A stretch of DNA of 64,000 nt from CAJXVA01 sp963761755 (GCA_963761755.1 CAVXIC010000013.1:310001-374000); one strand, 5' to 3'. Counted from the first letter of the stretch, positions 26,580 to 34,281 are shown. Translations and numbers: made by a program. Notes: a model not told the origin generated them from the letters alone.

Positions 26580-26983
26580 CAGCTGGCCCGCACAGCTTCG
26601 AAGAGCTCTTCCTTCGTCATGTCGGAGCGCCCGGCGATCTCGAGTTCCTGCGCGCGTGCGTAGAGGTCCTCCCGAGTCATGTCGTCCAGCTCCAGCGCGC
26701 CGTTCGAGCTGGCGTCGGGAACGAAAGGGAGTTTTCGGGCAAAACGGCCCGCCGAGCTGGCCACCTTGCCGGCGCCTTCGGCCAGACGATTCGCGCCCGC
26801 CATGGCTCCGTTACGGATGTCGGCGCGCATGTCGTTGCCGGACTTGGGCGCCATCAAGAGTGCCACGCCGGCTCCGACTGCCGCACCGACTCCGACGAGT
26901 CCGATCGCGGGGAGGATGAAGTCCCGAGCGGTCTTCTTCGTTTCAAGTCCGAACTGGCTGAGGATTTTGTCGCTGCTGATCAT
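26579..26983 (-). CDS. YtxH-like membrane protein with C-terminal Rho_N/SAP-like domain
   Basis: 134 residues from ATG 26983, first gene of the envelope operon. An N-terminal membrane helix (about 24-45, L-V-G-V-G-A-A-V-G-A-G-V) and the M-A-P-K-S-G motif after it are typical of YtxH-type stress proteins. The C-terminal 36 residues (L-D-D-M-T-R-E-D-L-Y-A-R-A, then M-T-K-E-E-L-F-E-A-V) look like the small helical domain seen at the start of Rho and in SAP-like nucleic-acid binders. The combination would put a nucleic-acid or protein-binding head on the inner face of the membrane. Confidence 0.68.
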   Translation of the reverse strand: MISSDKILSQFGLETKKTARDFILPAIGLVGVGAAVGAGVALLMAPKSGNDMRADIRNGAMAGANRLAEGAGKVASSAGRFARKLPFVPDASSNGALELDDMTREDLYARAQELEIAGRSDMTKEELFEAVRAS

Positions 26984-27163
26984 GTTTCGCGATCAATGCA
27001 GACCCCGTACCAACTTCCCGAACCGTCGATCCAAGGGCCTGCGCCGGGTTGGGCGCCGTGAATCCGTATCGTTCGCGCACACCTGAGCGGAGGCGCTCGG
27101 TCACACCGGTCGGGGCCCACACGTTCTCGAACGGTGGACCCCGCACTGGAGCGATCCGTGAGG
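26984..27163. other. 180-base gap upstream of the envelope operon
   Basis: No gene. It must contain the promoter of the minus-strand operon that begins at 26983 and the end of the RRM gene transcript, but I cannot pick a confident -35/-10 pair, sigma-54 site or terminator. Confidence 0.4.
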
Positions 27164-27646
27164 CTACCGGTTGCGCTCGGTGGCCTGGCGAACCACCAGG
27201 TTGCGACCCGAGAAGTCCTCGCCGTCGAGCTTCTTGATCGCCCGGTCGGCGTCCTTGCGGTTGGCCATGGTGACGAAGCCGAACCCGCGGGAGTCACCCG
27301 TGTCGCGATCCTTGACGATGTGCACGTCCGTGACCGGACCGTACTCTTCGAGTTTCTTCTGCAGCTCGGCATCGGTGACGCGCCAGTCCAGCCCGCCAAT
27401 GAAGAGCCGAGAAGGGATGGTGTTCCGCCGCTCTTCGCCCTCTTCGGACCCGCCGCCCTCGATATTCTTCATGACCTGGTCGATGGTCATCATGCCGCCT
27501 TGAATCTCGTCGACGGTCGCAACGGGCACGCCGGCTCCTCCTGATCCTCGGCTTCGCTCGCGGGCGCGCTCCATCTTCTCTTTCTTCTTCTTCGCGCGTT
27601 CTTTTTCTCGCTGCCTCTTGCCCGCGGAGTAGTTGCTTCTTGCCAT
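27164..27646 (-). CDS. RRM-type RNA-binding protein with basic N-terminus
   Basis: 160 residues from ATG 27646. The first 35 residues are strongly basic (K-R-Q-R-E-K-E-R-A-K-K-K-K). The RNA-recognition motif occupies about 78-155 with RNP2 L-F-I-G-G-L and RNP1 R-G-F-G-F-V-T-M. Such single-RRM proteins bind RNA and in cyanobacteria and myxobacteria are often cold- or stress-induced. Unlike the Gly-rich RRM gene it faces, it has an added N-terminal arm that could bind RNA on its own. The gap between the two genes is 266 bases. Confidence 0.9.
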   Translation of the reverse strand: MARSNYSAGKRQREKERAKKKKEKMERARERSRGSGGAGVPVATVDEIQGGMMTIDQVMKNIEGGGSEEGEERRNTIPSRLFIGGLDWRVTDAELQKKLEEYGPVTDVHIVKDRDTGDSRGFGFVTMANRKDADRAIKKLDGEDFSGRNLVVRQATERNR

Positions 27647-27912
27647 GCGTTCCTTGGTCGACCTTGATTCGGTCGCGGGGCCGTTTCAGCGGCCCCACGC
27701 ACCCCAGGACCTAGCGCGGGGTCGTTCGGGTTGTCAAACGACACCTTGCCTGGAAGGGCCCCCATGTGCGCTTTCGCGTGCCGTCCGCGTCGGGCCGGGT
27801 TTTTCGCCCGTCCGGGCCCCGAATGCGGCAAGTTCGGCTCTGAGCCCCAATGGCGGGTTATCCTGTCGCCGCTGGCGCTTGGCGCCCCGAGAGAAGGAAG
27901 AGAAACGAGACG
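27647..27912. promoter_or_regulatory. divergent promoter/leader region between two RRM genes
   Basis: Longest gap in the window. It contains several stem-loops: GGGGCCG/CGGCCCC around a TTTCAG-type loop (27676-27696), GTCGTT/AACGAC (about 27721-27743), and a GGGCCGGG...CCGGGCCC structure spanning a T5 run (about 27797-27826). The AGAAGGAAGAG sequence before ATG 27913 is the ribosome site. A long structured leader is typical for cold-shock RNA-binding proteins, so autoregulation at RNA level is plausible but unproven. Confidence 0.4.
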
Positions 27913-28392
27913 ATGTCGAACAAGTTGTTTGTCGGTGGCCTCAGCTGGGACACGAACGATGCTGGGCTTCGAGATGCATTTACTGCGTTTGGTGAGGTCG
28001 TAGAGGCGAAGGTGATTACCGACCGGGAGACCGGGCGATCGCGCGGCTTCGGCTTCGTGACCTTCACCGAGCCAGACATGGCCCAGGCCGCAATGAAGGA
28101 AATGGACGGCAAGCCCGTCGATGGCCGGAGCGTTCGCGTGAACATTGCCGAGGAGCGACGCCCGCGTAGCGGTGGCGGTGGCGGTGGCGGTGGCGGTCGC
28201 GGCGGTGGCGGTGGCGGTGGCGGCGGTGGCGGTGGCGGTGGCGGTGGCGGTGGCTTCCGCGACGACCATGGCGGCGGACGTGATGACGGCGGCCGAGATC
28301 GAGACCGAGGTCGTCCGCGCAAGAGCCGAGGTCGCAGCGGCGGCGGCGGTGGCCGCGGCGGTGGTGGTGGCGGCGGCGACTACAACTGGTGA
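27913..28392 (+). CDS. glycine-rich RRM RNA-binding protein
   Basis: 159 residues from ATG 27913. RRM at residues 4-80 with RNP2 L-F-V-G-G-L and RNP1 R-G-F-G-F-V-T-F. The rest is a long Gly/Arg/Asp tail: two polyglycine blocks around R-D-D-H-G-G-G-R-D-D and K-S-R-G-R-S-G, ending D-Y-N-W. This is the layout of cold-inducible glycine-rich RNA-binding proteins, where the tail adds RNA affinity and promotes self-association. Its RRM is close to that of the divergent neighbour, so the pair likely arose by duplication. Confidence 0.93.
   Translation: MSNKLFVGGLSWDTNDAGLRDAFTAFGEVVEAKVITDRETGRSRGFGFVTFTEPDMAQAAMKEMDGKPVDGRSVRVNIAEERRPRSGGGGGGGGGRGGGGGGGGGGGGGGGGGGFRDDHGGGRDDGGRDRDRGRPRKSRGRSGGGGGRGGGGGGGDYNW
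28171..28254. repeat. GGTGGC microsatellite
   Basis: About 84 bases of GGTGGC/GGC units coding polyglycine in the RRM protein tail, interrupted once by an Arg codon. In-frame expansion or contraction is likely between strains. Confidence 0.85.
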
Positions 28393-28413
28393 GTCCACCC
28401 TGAGTCCTGACCC

Positions 28414-28451
28414 GAGCGGTCGCTTCTTCTCATGAGAGGGAGCGGTCGCTC
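28414..28451 (+). terminator. hairpin terminator after the Gly-rich RRM gene
   Basis: GAGCGGTCGCT at 28414 is repeated at 28440. As RNA on the plus strand the copies pair as GAGCG/CGCUC and CGCU/AGCG through two G-U wobbles, and the stem continues into UCUUCUC/GAGAGGG. It lies between convergent stops at 28392 and 28461. On the other strand the wobbles become mismatches, so it should be stronger for the RRM gene. Confidence 0.5.
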
Positions 28452-28460
28452 TTCGTCGTC

Positions 28461-29069
28461 CTACGACGTCGCCGGGAGCGTGCTCGAGAAGCTCTCTCGC
28501 TGCCCCCAGTGGTCGGCGAGTTCGACCAACTTGGGGTGCTTGGAGACGTCGTAGGTGTCACGGAACCGCATCCAGTCCACGGTGGTCACCATCGCGACCT
28601 CTGGCATGCCGAGTTGGTGGACCTGAGAGAGCCAGGGCCCCGTCGCCCATTGCTCGAGCCAGGCCATCGCGCTCGCGGCCCGTTCGTGCTGCTTGCGGAC
28701 GTACGCGGAGGACGCCTCGGTCACGCCATCGCGCGTCAGATAGAAAACGTTGATGAGCGAGTCGAGCGCGCCATCGATCACGGTCAACAGGTTGTGCTCG
28801 TGGATGCTGTCGTTGCGGGTGCGGGCCATCGGTCCCGGTCCGCGCGTCTCGATCAGGTAGGCGCAGATCGTCGACGAGTCCAGCATGTGCAGCTCGCCGA
28901 CGGACGCGGTCGGAACCTTCCAGATCGGATTGACCTCCCGCATGCTGGCCTGGCCGTCGTCGTCGAAGGTGTCGACCAGTTCGACGTCGACGCCGACCTC
29001 CTTCGCCACGACGCGAACCCGGCGAACATAAGGGGATGTGGTGGTGCCGAAGACCGTCAGTACGCTCAT
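28461..29069 (-). CDS. glutathione S-transferase family protein
   Basis: 202 residues. The thioredoxin-fold N-terminal domain has T-T-S-P-Y-V-R-R-V-R (residues 9-18) as the active-site region, V-P-T-A with the cis-Pro near 53 and D-S-S-T-I-C near 64 that binds the glutathione gamma-glutamyl group. The helical C-terminal domain follows. The catalytic residue is Ser/Thr-type as in bacterial beta/theta-like GSTs. Substrate unknown. Stands alone, convergent with the RRM gene. Confidence 0.9.
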   Translation of the reverse strand: MSVLTVFGTTTSPYVRRVRVVAKEVGVDVELVDTFDDDGQASMREVNPIWKVPTASVGELHMLDSSTICAYLIETRGPGPMARTRNDSIHEHNLLTVIDGALDSLINVFYLTRDGVTEASSAYVRKQHERAASAMAWLEQWATGPWLSQVHQLGMPEVAMVTTVDWMRFRDTYDVSKHPKLVELADHWGQRESFSSTLPATS

Positions 29070-29093
29070 CGACAGCAGCTTGCCACGGAGCTT

Positions 29094-29776
29094 TCAGTCC
29101 TCACACGCGCAAGCGCAGACCGCAGCGATTTCGTCCTCGAGCGTCGAGCTTCCGGTGGAGATCGTGGGGTCGCCGACCTCGGATGCGCCGCCCGGTGCTC
29201 GACGTCGAGGTGAAGTCGCCAGATCCCCCGACGGTCGTGCCGGGGCTGTCTGACGTCGACTCCACGCCGCCGAAGGGACACGGTTCGAAGTCGCCGAGCC
29301 CATAGCAGCTCTGGGTCACATCGATGACCTCGACCGTTTCATCGATCACGCGGAAGTACCGGCTGCTCGCGTCTGGGCAGGTTTCCAGAGGCTCCCCGCA
29401 GCCGTCCAGCCCCTGCTCGACGACGCAGTGGCCCGAGCCCGTCTGGATGCGCTGGCATGAGCGTGCGTCGTAGGTGTACGCGGGCTGCCACCCGCAGACC
29501 TCGAAGTCCGGGTCGCTGGCGGCTGCGCAGCTGGCTGCATCTTCGGCGCTGCCACATGCCAGGGGGGGCGGGGCGCCGGTGCTCGAAGACGACGAGGACC
29601 CGGTCGGACCAGCGACGGAGGTGGAACCCTCCTCGAGGGACGCGCCGGTCGAAGCTCGGACCGGTCGATGAGGAGGAACCGGTGGGCTCCGAGACCGGAG
29701 TCGGTGGCTCGGAGAAGCAGGCGGCGGTGAACAGGAAAGCAGGAATGAAGGTGAGCAAGCCAAGTCGAGAGAACAT
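29094..29776 (-). pseudogene. Cys-rich lipoprotein gene broken by two frame changes
   Basis: ATG 29776 opens a lipoprotein signal ending F-T-A-A-C. After the Ser/Thr linker (about 29660) the coding signal moves to a second frame with many Cys residues (D-F-E-V-C-G-W-Q-P and G-L-D-G-C-G-E-P-L-E-T-C), and near 29160 to a third frame ending in C-A-C-A-C-E-D and a stop at 29094. The second change lies in a G-run (removing one G gives S-T-G-G-A-S-E-V-G-D). Both shifts have the sign of one extra base. Joined, it would be about 225 residues. It is either a decaying gene or two indel errors. Confidence 0.6.
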
Positions 29777-29867
29777 CTCGGATGTTGTGATGGCCGGTTC
29801 GACCTGCATTCCGTCACGGGTCTGCAGGAAAATCGGAGAAGCCGCGGGCGCGTGCTAGGGCGATCGT

Positions 29868-30674
29868 GTGAAGTCTCGCCGCGCGCTCGTGACCTTCGCG
29901 TGGCTCGCCGCCTGTGCGCAGGCACCGGCCGAGTCGTCCGAACCCGTGCTCGACGTCCCCGACGCCGTGGAAATCGACGACTTTCCCGCCTCCGAGGAGG
30001 CGTTGTTCGCCGAGCTCGCGCCCATGCCCCTGGGGCCGGTCCAGATCGACTACGTCGTCACCGGACCCGGCGGGATGGAAGGGTCGATGCGCGTGACGGC
30101 GGCCGAGGGCGCTCGGCGGTCCGAGACGTGGTCCTTGCGCATGCCCCTGCCGGGCTCCTCGCCGGTGGCGATCGAGGGGGCATCGATTCAGACGCCGCAG
30201 GTGGCGTGGACCGATGCCGTGGAGGGCTCGGCGGAGCTGCTCTCGATGCCCCTGGGACAGCTCGCAGGGGGATTCTTCGAGCTCGAGGTCCCCCAGCAGC
30301 GTGCGATCGTTCGCCACGTCCGGCGCTGGCATGAAGAGGTCGCGCACGCGCGCCAGGCTCATCCAGGGTCGATCGACGCGGTCGCAGGGCGTACCTGCCT
30401 GCGTACTCAGACCGCGGGGCAGTCGCTGTGCGTGTGGGAGGAGACCGGGTTGCCCCTGGAGTACCGCTCGCAGGCCTTCACCCTGATCGCGACCGAGGTG
30501 CGGGTGGGCGTGGAGCTCGGGGAGGGAGCCTTCGAGATCCCCGCCGGCGCCCAGCTCAAGACCGACGGGGTTCGCGCCTACGACGTGGACACGAGCTTGA
30601 AGAAGCTCGCCGCGGGAGATCTGGCCGAGCTGCCCAGCTTCCTGCAGCCTCGGTTGGGTCTCACGGAGTCCTAG
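29868..30674 (+). CDS. lipoprotein, unknown function
   Basis: 268 residues from GTG 29868. Signal peptide ends A-W-L-A-A-C. The mature domain alternates beta strands and short helices and has a Cys pair (R-T-C-L...S-L-C-V-W-E-E), possibly a disulfide. A C-terminal helix is rich in Leu. No family recognised. It is divergent from the broken lipoprotein gene. Confidence 0.72.
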   Translation: MKSRRALVTFAWLAACAQAPAESSEPVLDVPDAVEIDDFPASEEALFAELAPMPLGPVQIDYVVTGPGGMEGSMRVTAAEGARRSETWSLRMPLPGSSPVAIEGASIQTPQVAWTDAVEGSAELLSMPLGQLAGGFFELEVPQQRAIVRHVRRWHEEVAHARQAHPGSIDAVAGRTCLRTQTAGQSLCVWEETGLPLEYRSQAFTLIATEVRVGVELGEGAFEIPAGAQLKTDGVRAYDVDTSLKKLAAGDLAELPSFLQPRLGLTES

Positions 30675-30739
30675 AGCTGCTCACGACCGGGGCGCACGGC
30701 CGCCGAAGATGTGCGTACACTGGGGGCGAGGCGGTTGAA

Positions 30740-31111
30740 GTGGAAGACGAACGCATCCAGTCATTTGGGGAGTTTTGGCCCTACTACCTCGGCGAGCATC
30801 GCGATCCGACCTGCCGCGGGCTGCACTACTTTGGCACTTCGATGGCGATCACCTCGGCGGTGATGGCCGTGGTCCAGGGGAATGCCTGGCTGGTGCTGCT
30901 GGGCTTCATGCTCGGCTATGGCCCGGCGTGGATCGGCCACTTCTTCATCGAGCACAATCGGCCGGCGACCTTCAAGTACCCGCTGTGGTCGCTCGCGTCC
31001 GACTTCAAGATGCTCTTCTACTTCGTGACCGGACGTATCGGTCCCGAGCTGGAGCGGCTCTACGGGAGTCGCGCACCCACAAAGGATGCCCCCCTGCGCA
31101 GCAGGATGTGA
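30740..31111 (+). CDS. Mpo1/DUF962-family membrane protein
   Basis: 123 residues from GTG 30740 (GAGGCGG upstream). Conserved family motifs are visible: F-W-P-Y-Y-L-G-E-H near the start, R-G-L-H-Y-F-G-T and G-H-F-F-I-E-H-N-R-P-A-T-F. Two hydrophobic segments lie between them. In yeast Mpo1 is an iron-dependent dioxygenase that oxidises 2-hydroxy fatty acids; the His residues in these motifs are the metal ligands. A role in fatty-acid alpha-oxidation is plausible here. It precedes the LuxR-type regulator by 82 bases. Confidence 0.85.
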   Translation: MEDERIQSFGEFWPYYLGEHRDPTCRGLHYFGTSMAITSAVMAVVQGNAWLVLLGFMLGYGPAWIGHFFIEHNRPATFKYPLWSLASDFKMLFYFVTGRIGPELERLYGSRAPTKDAPLRSRM

Positions 31112-31193
31112 GGCCGGCTGGGTAGAGCAGCCTACAAAAAGATCGAAAAAAGTGTGCAACGGCCTGGGGGGATGGCCGACGGGGACGGTGCCC

Positions 31194-31931
31194 ATGACCA
31201 CCACCGTTCAGCACACTTCCACCCCGTCCCTCCTGAGCTTTCGCGTCCTGGTGGTGCAGGTTCGGCCCCTGGCGGCGCTGGGGCTCGGTGCGGCGATCGT
31301 CCGCACCGGAGCCAAAGTGAACCTGTGCCGCAGCGGCCATGATGCGATGGCGGTGCTCGCGTCCCCCGGCAATGCGTTCGACGCCGCGGTCCTGGACGGA
31401 GAGCTGTCTCGGCGCTGTCTGCAGCGGATCTCTGCCGCGCTGCGCGAAGCGCCCAAGCCGTGCTTGAGCGTGGGCGTGGGCACCACCGCCGACGACACCG
31501 CGATTCGCCGGCTGGTGGAGGCGGGCGTCATGGAGCTGGTGATCCCCCCCGTCAAAGAGGATGCCGTCATCGCGGCGCTGGCTCGCTGCACCGCCGAGAC
31601 CCGCCGGGTGCGCTCTGCGGTGGCTGCGACGTCGTCGTCCGAGAGCGGTCTCCGGCGTCGTCCTCCTCATTGGAATGCCGCCACGGCGCGAGCTGTTCCC
31701 CGGTTCAATCCGGACATCGAGCTTGCCGTCGATCGGTACGCGAGCCGGGTGCAGCTCTCTCCGCGCGAGACCTCGGTGCTCAAGCTCATCGCGCTCGGCT
31801 ATCTCTACGACGAGATCGGCGAGGTCCTCTCGATCGCCAACCGCACGGTCAAGATGCACGCCGCCAACGTGCGCCGGAAGGTGGGGGCGCCCAATCGCCT
31901 GGCGCTGGTTCGAAAGGTGCTTTGCGCGTGA
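31194..31931 (+). CDS. LuxR-type regulator with degenerate receiver domain
   Basis: 245 residues from ATG 31194. The N-terminal domain (about 12-125) has the size and alternation of a response-regulator receiver, with a candidate phospho-site D in A-V-L-D-G-E-L, but the acidic pair at its start is missing (V-V-Q-V-R-P). The C-terminal domain is a LuxR helix-turn-helix: L-S-P-R-E-T-S-V-L-K-L-I-A, then I-A-N-R-T-V-K-M-H-A-A-N-V-R-R-K. It is probably controlled by ligand or partner instead of phosphorylation. The stop overlaps the next small gene as GTGA. Confidence 0.85.
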   Translation: MTTTVQHTSTPSLLSFRVLVVQVRPLAALGLGAAIVRTGAKVNLCRSGHDAMAVLASPGNAFDAAVLDGELSRRCLQRISAALREAPKPCLSVGVGTTADDTAIRRLVEAGVMELVIPPVKEDAVIAALARCTAETRRVRSAVAATSSSESGLRRRPPHWNAATARAVPRFNPDIELAVDRYASRVQLSPRETSVLKLIALGYLYDEIGEVLSIANRTVKMHAANVRRKVGAPNRLALVRKVLCA

Positions 31932-32164
31932 TCGGGCCAGGTCTGGCCGCGGCCGCCGTCGCGGCCCAGCTGGCCTCGCGCGGGCCCTCAACCCGTGACT
32001 GCTCGGAGGAGCGCATCGACTGCCTCGAGGCGTGCGACGATCAGTGCATCACGCGGACGTGCGGAGCCCGGTGCGAAACAGCGTGCGATGTCCAGCGAGT
32101 GCAGTGCGGAGGCCGGTCCGGGTTGCGTCAGGCCCGGCGCCGGGCTGCTATCTTGCCTCGGTGA
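31928..32164 (+). CDS. small Cys-rich protein coupled to the LuxR gene
   Basis: 78 residues; GTG 31928 overlaps the regulator stop. After an Ala-rich, weakly hydrophobic start it has eight Cys in about 40 residues (D-C-S, D-C-L-E-A-C, D-D-Q-C, R-T-C-G-A-R-C, T-A-C, V-Q-C), a spacing suited to disulfides or metal binding. No family recognised. Translational coupling is the main evidence that it is real. Confidence 0.5.
   Translation: MIGPGLAAAAVAAQLASRGPSTRDCSEERIDCLEACDDQCITRTCGARCETACDVQRVQCGGRSGLRQARRRAAILPR
32134..32147. terminator. 14-base GC palindrome, possible terminator
   Basis: GCCCGGC directly followed by GCCGGGC, then TGCTATCTTGCC. It is at the very end of the small Cys-rich gene and before the cupin remnant. 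Confidence 0.3.
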
Positions 32165-32310
32165 GCATCGTGCACGAGAGCGAGGTCGAATGGCCGCAAA
32201 CACAGCGGGGGACGGTGCTCGACAACCGGCGTCGCAGGTTGGGCGCGGCCGCCGGAGGTCTGGGCATCGGCTGCAGTGTCACGGAGGTACCACCGGGCAA
32301 GGTCAGCGCG
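32161..32310 (+). pseudogene. 5' remnant of a cupin-domain protein gene
   Basis: From GTG 32161 the translation looks like the opening of a single-domain cupin protein: R-R-R-R-L-G-A-A-A-G-G, then L-G-I-G-C-S-V-T-E-V-P-P-G-K. In intact relatives this is followed at once by the metal-binding P-x-H-x-H strand. Here the match ends at G-K (about 32302), and the rest of the frame is only the complement of the RRM gene that ends at 32311. So about 50 codons survive and the cupin core is gone, apparently by a deletion or rearrangement next to the RRM gene. Confidence 0.55.
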
Positions 32311-32550
32311 TCAGGTCGCCCGAGCGACACGCAGCCGCGTCGCGTCCATCGGTACGCCGTCCAGCGCCGCCGCGGCTTGCTGCGCCTCGGCGGCGTCGGC
32401 CAGCGTCACGTAGCCGAATCCGCGGTGCGACCCGCCGGAACCGTTTCGCACCAGCCGCACCGCCTTGACGCTGGCATACGGCTCGAAGAGTCCGCGAAGA
32501 AACTCCGCGTCGGCGTCGCAAGGTAGGCCTCCTACGTACAAGGTGCTCAT
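32311..32550 (-). CDS. RRM-type RNA-binding protein, minimal
   Basis: 79 residues from ATG 32550 (a GTG at 32571 would add seven). It is almost exactly one RRM: RNP2 L-Y-V-G-G-L at residues 4-9 and RNP1 R-G-F-G-Y-V-T-L near 45. There is no Gly-rich tail or basic arm. It is the third RRM protein within 5.4 kb, more divergent than the other two, and abuts the cupin remnant. Confidence 0.85.
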   Translation of the reverse strand: MSTLYVGGLPCDADAEFLRGLFEPYASVKAVRLVRNGSGGSHRGFGYVTLADAAEAQQAAAALDGVPMDATRLRVARAT

Positions 32551-32605
32551 CGGACGCTTCTTGCCCGACACTGTACCGCCCGAAGATCCGAGGCGCCAGC
32601 CTCAA

Positions 32606-33235
32606 TCAGGGACTGCTCGCCGCGGCGCGTTTGTGCGCCTTTGCGTCCGAGATCAGCGTCTTGATGTTGCTGATGTGTCGGACCCAGATGAGCGCGGCGG
32701 AGGCGACCGACGCCGCCACATAGGCGGTCGGCTTGTCCGCGATCATCATGCAGAGGCAGATCGAGGTGACGGCGGTGAGCGATCCGACGGCGCTGGTTCG
32801 GGTCAGGAACAGTCCTTGCGCGTACATCACCATCGCCGCCAGCGCGACGGGAGGATCCAGCGCGAGGAAGATTCCGAGTCCGCAGGCGACGCCCTTGCCG
32901 CCCTTGAACCGCAGGTAGACCGGAAAGATGTGGCCGACCACGGCCATGAACGCGACGCCGGCCAGCGGCCAGGTGGGGTCTTCGCGCTGACCCAGCGCCC
33001 ACGAGGCGGACGCCAGCCATACCGGCGCGGCCGCCTTGAGGACGTCGAGGGCGAAGACGACGAGCCCGAGCTTGGTGCCCAGCGCTCGAGCCGCGTTGGT
33101 TGCTCCGATGTTTCCCGAGCCGACCGTGCGCAGGTCGATGCCCTTGGCCCGGGCGAGCAGGACCCCGACTGGGATCGCGCCCATGAGGTAGGCGGCGACC
33201 CACCATGCGGGGGCACTGTCGAGGAGGCCGGACAC
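32606..33235 (-). CDS. plsY: glycerol-3-phosphate acyltransferase PlsY
   Basis: Integral membrane enzyme that transfers an acyl group from acyl-phosphate to glycerol-3-phosphate, the first committed step of phospholipid synthesis. 209 residues with five to six helices. The three family motifs are intact: G-S-G-N-I-G-A-T-N near residue 39, G-H-I-F-P-V-Y-L-R-F-K-G-G-K-G-V near 100, and the C-terminal R-H-I-S-N-I motif. Divergent from the Zn-ribbon gene with 89 bases between. Confidence 0.95.
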   Translation of the reverse strand: MSGLLDSAPAWWVAAYLMGAIPVGVLLARAKGIDLRTVGSGNIGATNAARALGTKLGLVVFALDVLKAAAPVWLASASWALGQREDPTWPLAGVAFMAVVGHIFPVYLRFKGGKGVACGLGIFLALDPPVALAAMVMYAQGLFLTRTSAVGSLTAVTSICLCMMIADKPTAYVAASVASAALIWVRHISNIKTLISDAKAHKRAAASSP

Positions 33236-33324
33236 CGACTTGGAGAATACGCGTGATCGTCACCAGCAGCCAACGGGGAGGTTGATGGGACGAAAACGCG
33301 GTCCCGCTTGGTAGGCTGCTGCGG

Positions 33325-34281
33325 GTGGGTCGTGGGGCCAGCGGAGGCGTATCGGTTCGGCCGGGTCCCTCGCCCGAGCTCAAGAGCCGGCGGGTTCGAG
33401 CGCGCCGTGAGCGGAGGAGAAGCGAGACCGAGGTCGAGGTCGTTCGCGCCACCGGAGCGCTGTTGTGCGCCGAGTGCGGGAGGCTGACGTGGCGCGAGGC
33501 CGTGCCGGCGTCGCCGCACCGCACCGCAGACGACGAAACACCGCAGCGGGACTGCCCGCACTGCGGACGTCGCGATTGGATCGACCTGCGGCGGGAGTCC
33601 ACGGCGCTCGCGATCCGGCAGGGAGAGCAGGGGGTCGCGGCAGCAGCGTCTCCCGCCATGGAGGCGGTCCGCAACGCGGGCTTCGGCGTGATCGTGGGCG
33701 CCTTCGTCGGCCTCGCAGCGACGAATTCTTTCCTCGTCGGCGCGATCTTGGCAGGCATGGCGGGTGTGGCCGGAGGGCTCTCGTCCTATCGGATGCGCCA
33801 TCGCGCGCTGCCGCCCAAGCCCGCGTTGCCCGATCGGTGGGCGCTCGCGTTGCCACCCGCCGGTGCGCCGACCCAGGTCACGAGCGGTCGGGCGTCCAGC
33901 ACCGAACTCCTCCGAAGCCCACTCACGGGTCGGGCCTGCGTCGCCTACGAGGTTGGCCTGCGGCAGGACGCGCAGCCAACCGGACCGCTCGAAACGTGGG
34001 CGCTGCTCGAGCAGCGAGTCGCCCCGCTCGACGTCGATGGTATGCGCGTAGACCCCGTGGCGATCTTCGTGGAGCTTCCGCGCGAGTGTCTCGGGCAGCT
34101 CTCGCCCGAGGGGGTCGAGGCGCCAGCGATCGAGTGGCTCGAAGAACGTGGGTTCTCAGCCGTGGGGTCCAGCCTCTTCGTCTACGAGTCGATCATCGGC
34201 CCCGATGCGCCGATCTCGATCGCGATCTCGAGCGACGGCGCGACGCTCAGCCTCGCGCCGCCTTCTCGTCGATCCCGCTGA
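33325..34281 (+). CDS. membrane protein with zinc ribbon and GIDE-like domain
   Basis: 318 residues from GTG 33325. A basic N-terminus is followed by a four-Cys zinc ribbon (L-C-A-E-C near 48 and C-P-H-C near 78), then a Gly/Ala-rich hydrophobic segment of two helices (about 112-155). The C-terminal half contains L-R-S-P-L-T-G-R-A-C-V-A-Y-E-V, reminiscent of the GIDE-type domain found next to membrane helices in bacteria and in a mitochondrial E3 ligase. Function unknown. Its last 35 bases overlap the 3' end of hisE on the other strand. Confidence 0.65.
   Translation: MGRGASGGVSVRPGPSPELKSRRVRARRERRRSETEVEVVRATGALLCAECGRLTWREAVPASPHRTADDETPQRDCPHCGRRDWIDLRRESTALAIRQGEQGVAAAASPAMEAVRNAGFGVIVGAFVGLAATNSFLVGAILAGMAGVAGGLSSYRMRHRALPPKPALPDRWALALPPAGAPTQVTSGRASSTELLRSPLTGRACVAYEVGLRQDAQPTGPLETWALLEQRVAPLDVDGMRVDPVAIFVELPRECLGQLSPEGVEAPAIEWLEERGFSAVGSSLFVYESIIGPDAPISIAISSDGATLSLAPPSRRSR

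Noticed and set aside
24502..26983. The holin-family gene as a sign of prophage
   Set aside because: No lysin, capsid, integrase or att-like repeat nearby; the family is common in chromosomal stress operons.
28171..28254. Regular short repeats resembling a CRISPR array
   Set aside because: They are GGTGGC codon repeats for polyglycine, with no spacers and no cas genes.
30833..30848. TTTGGCACTTCGATGG as a sigma-54 site
   Set aside because: Lacks the TTGC half at the right distance and lies inside the Mpo1-like gene.
34247..34281. The 35-base overlap of hisE and the zinc-ribbon gene as a sequencing artefact
   Set aside because: Both frames are intact and have natural ends; tail-to-tail overlaps also occur at 60817-60843.
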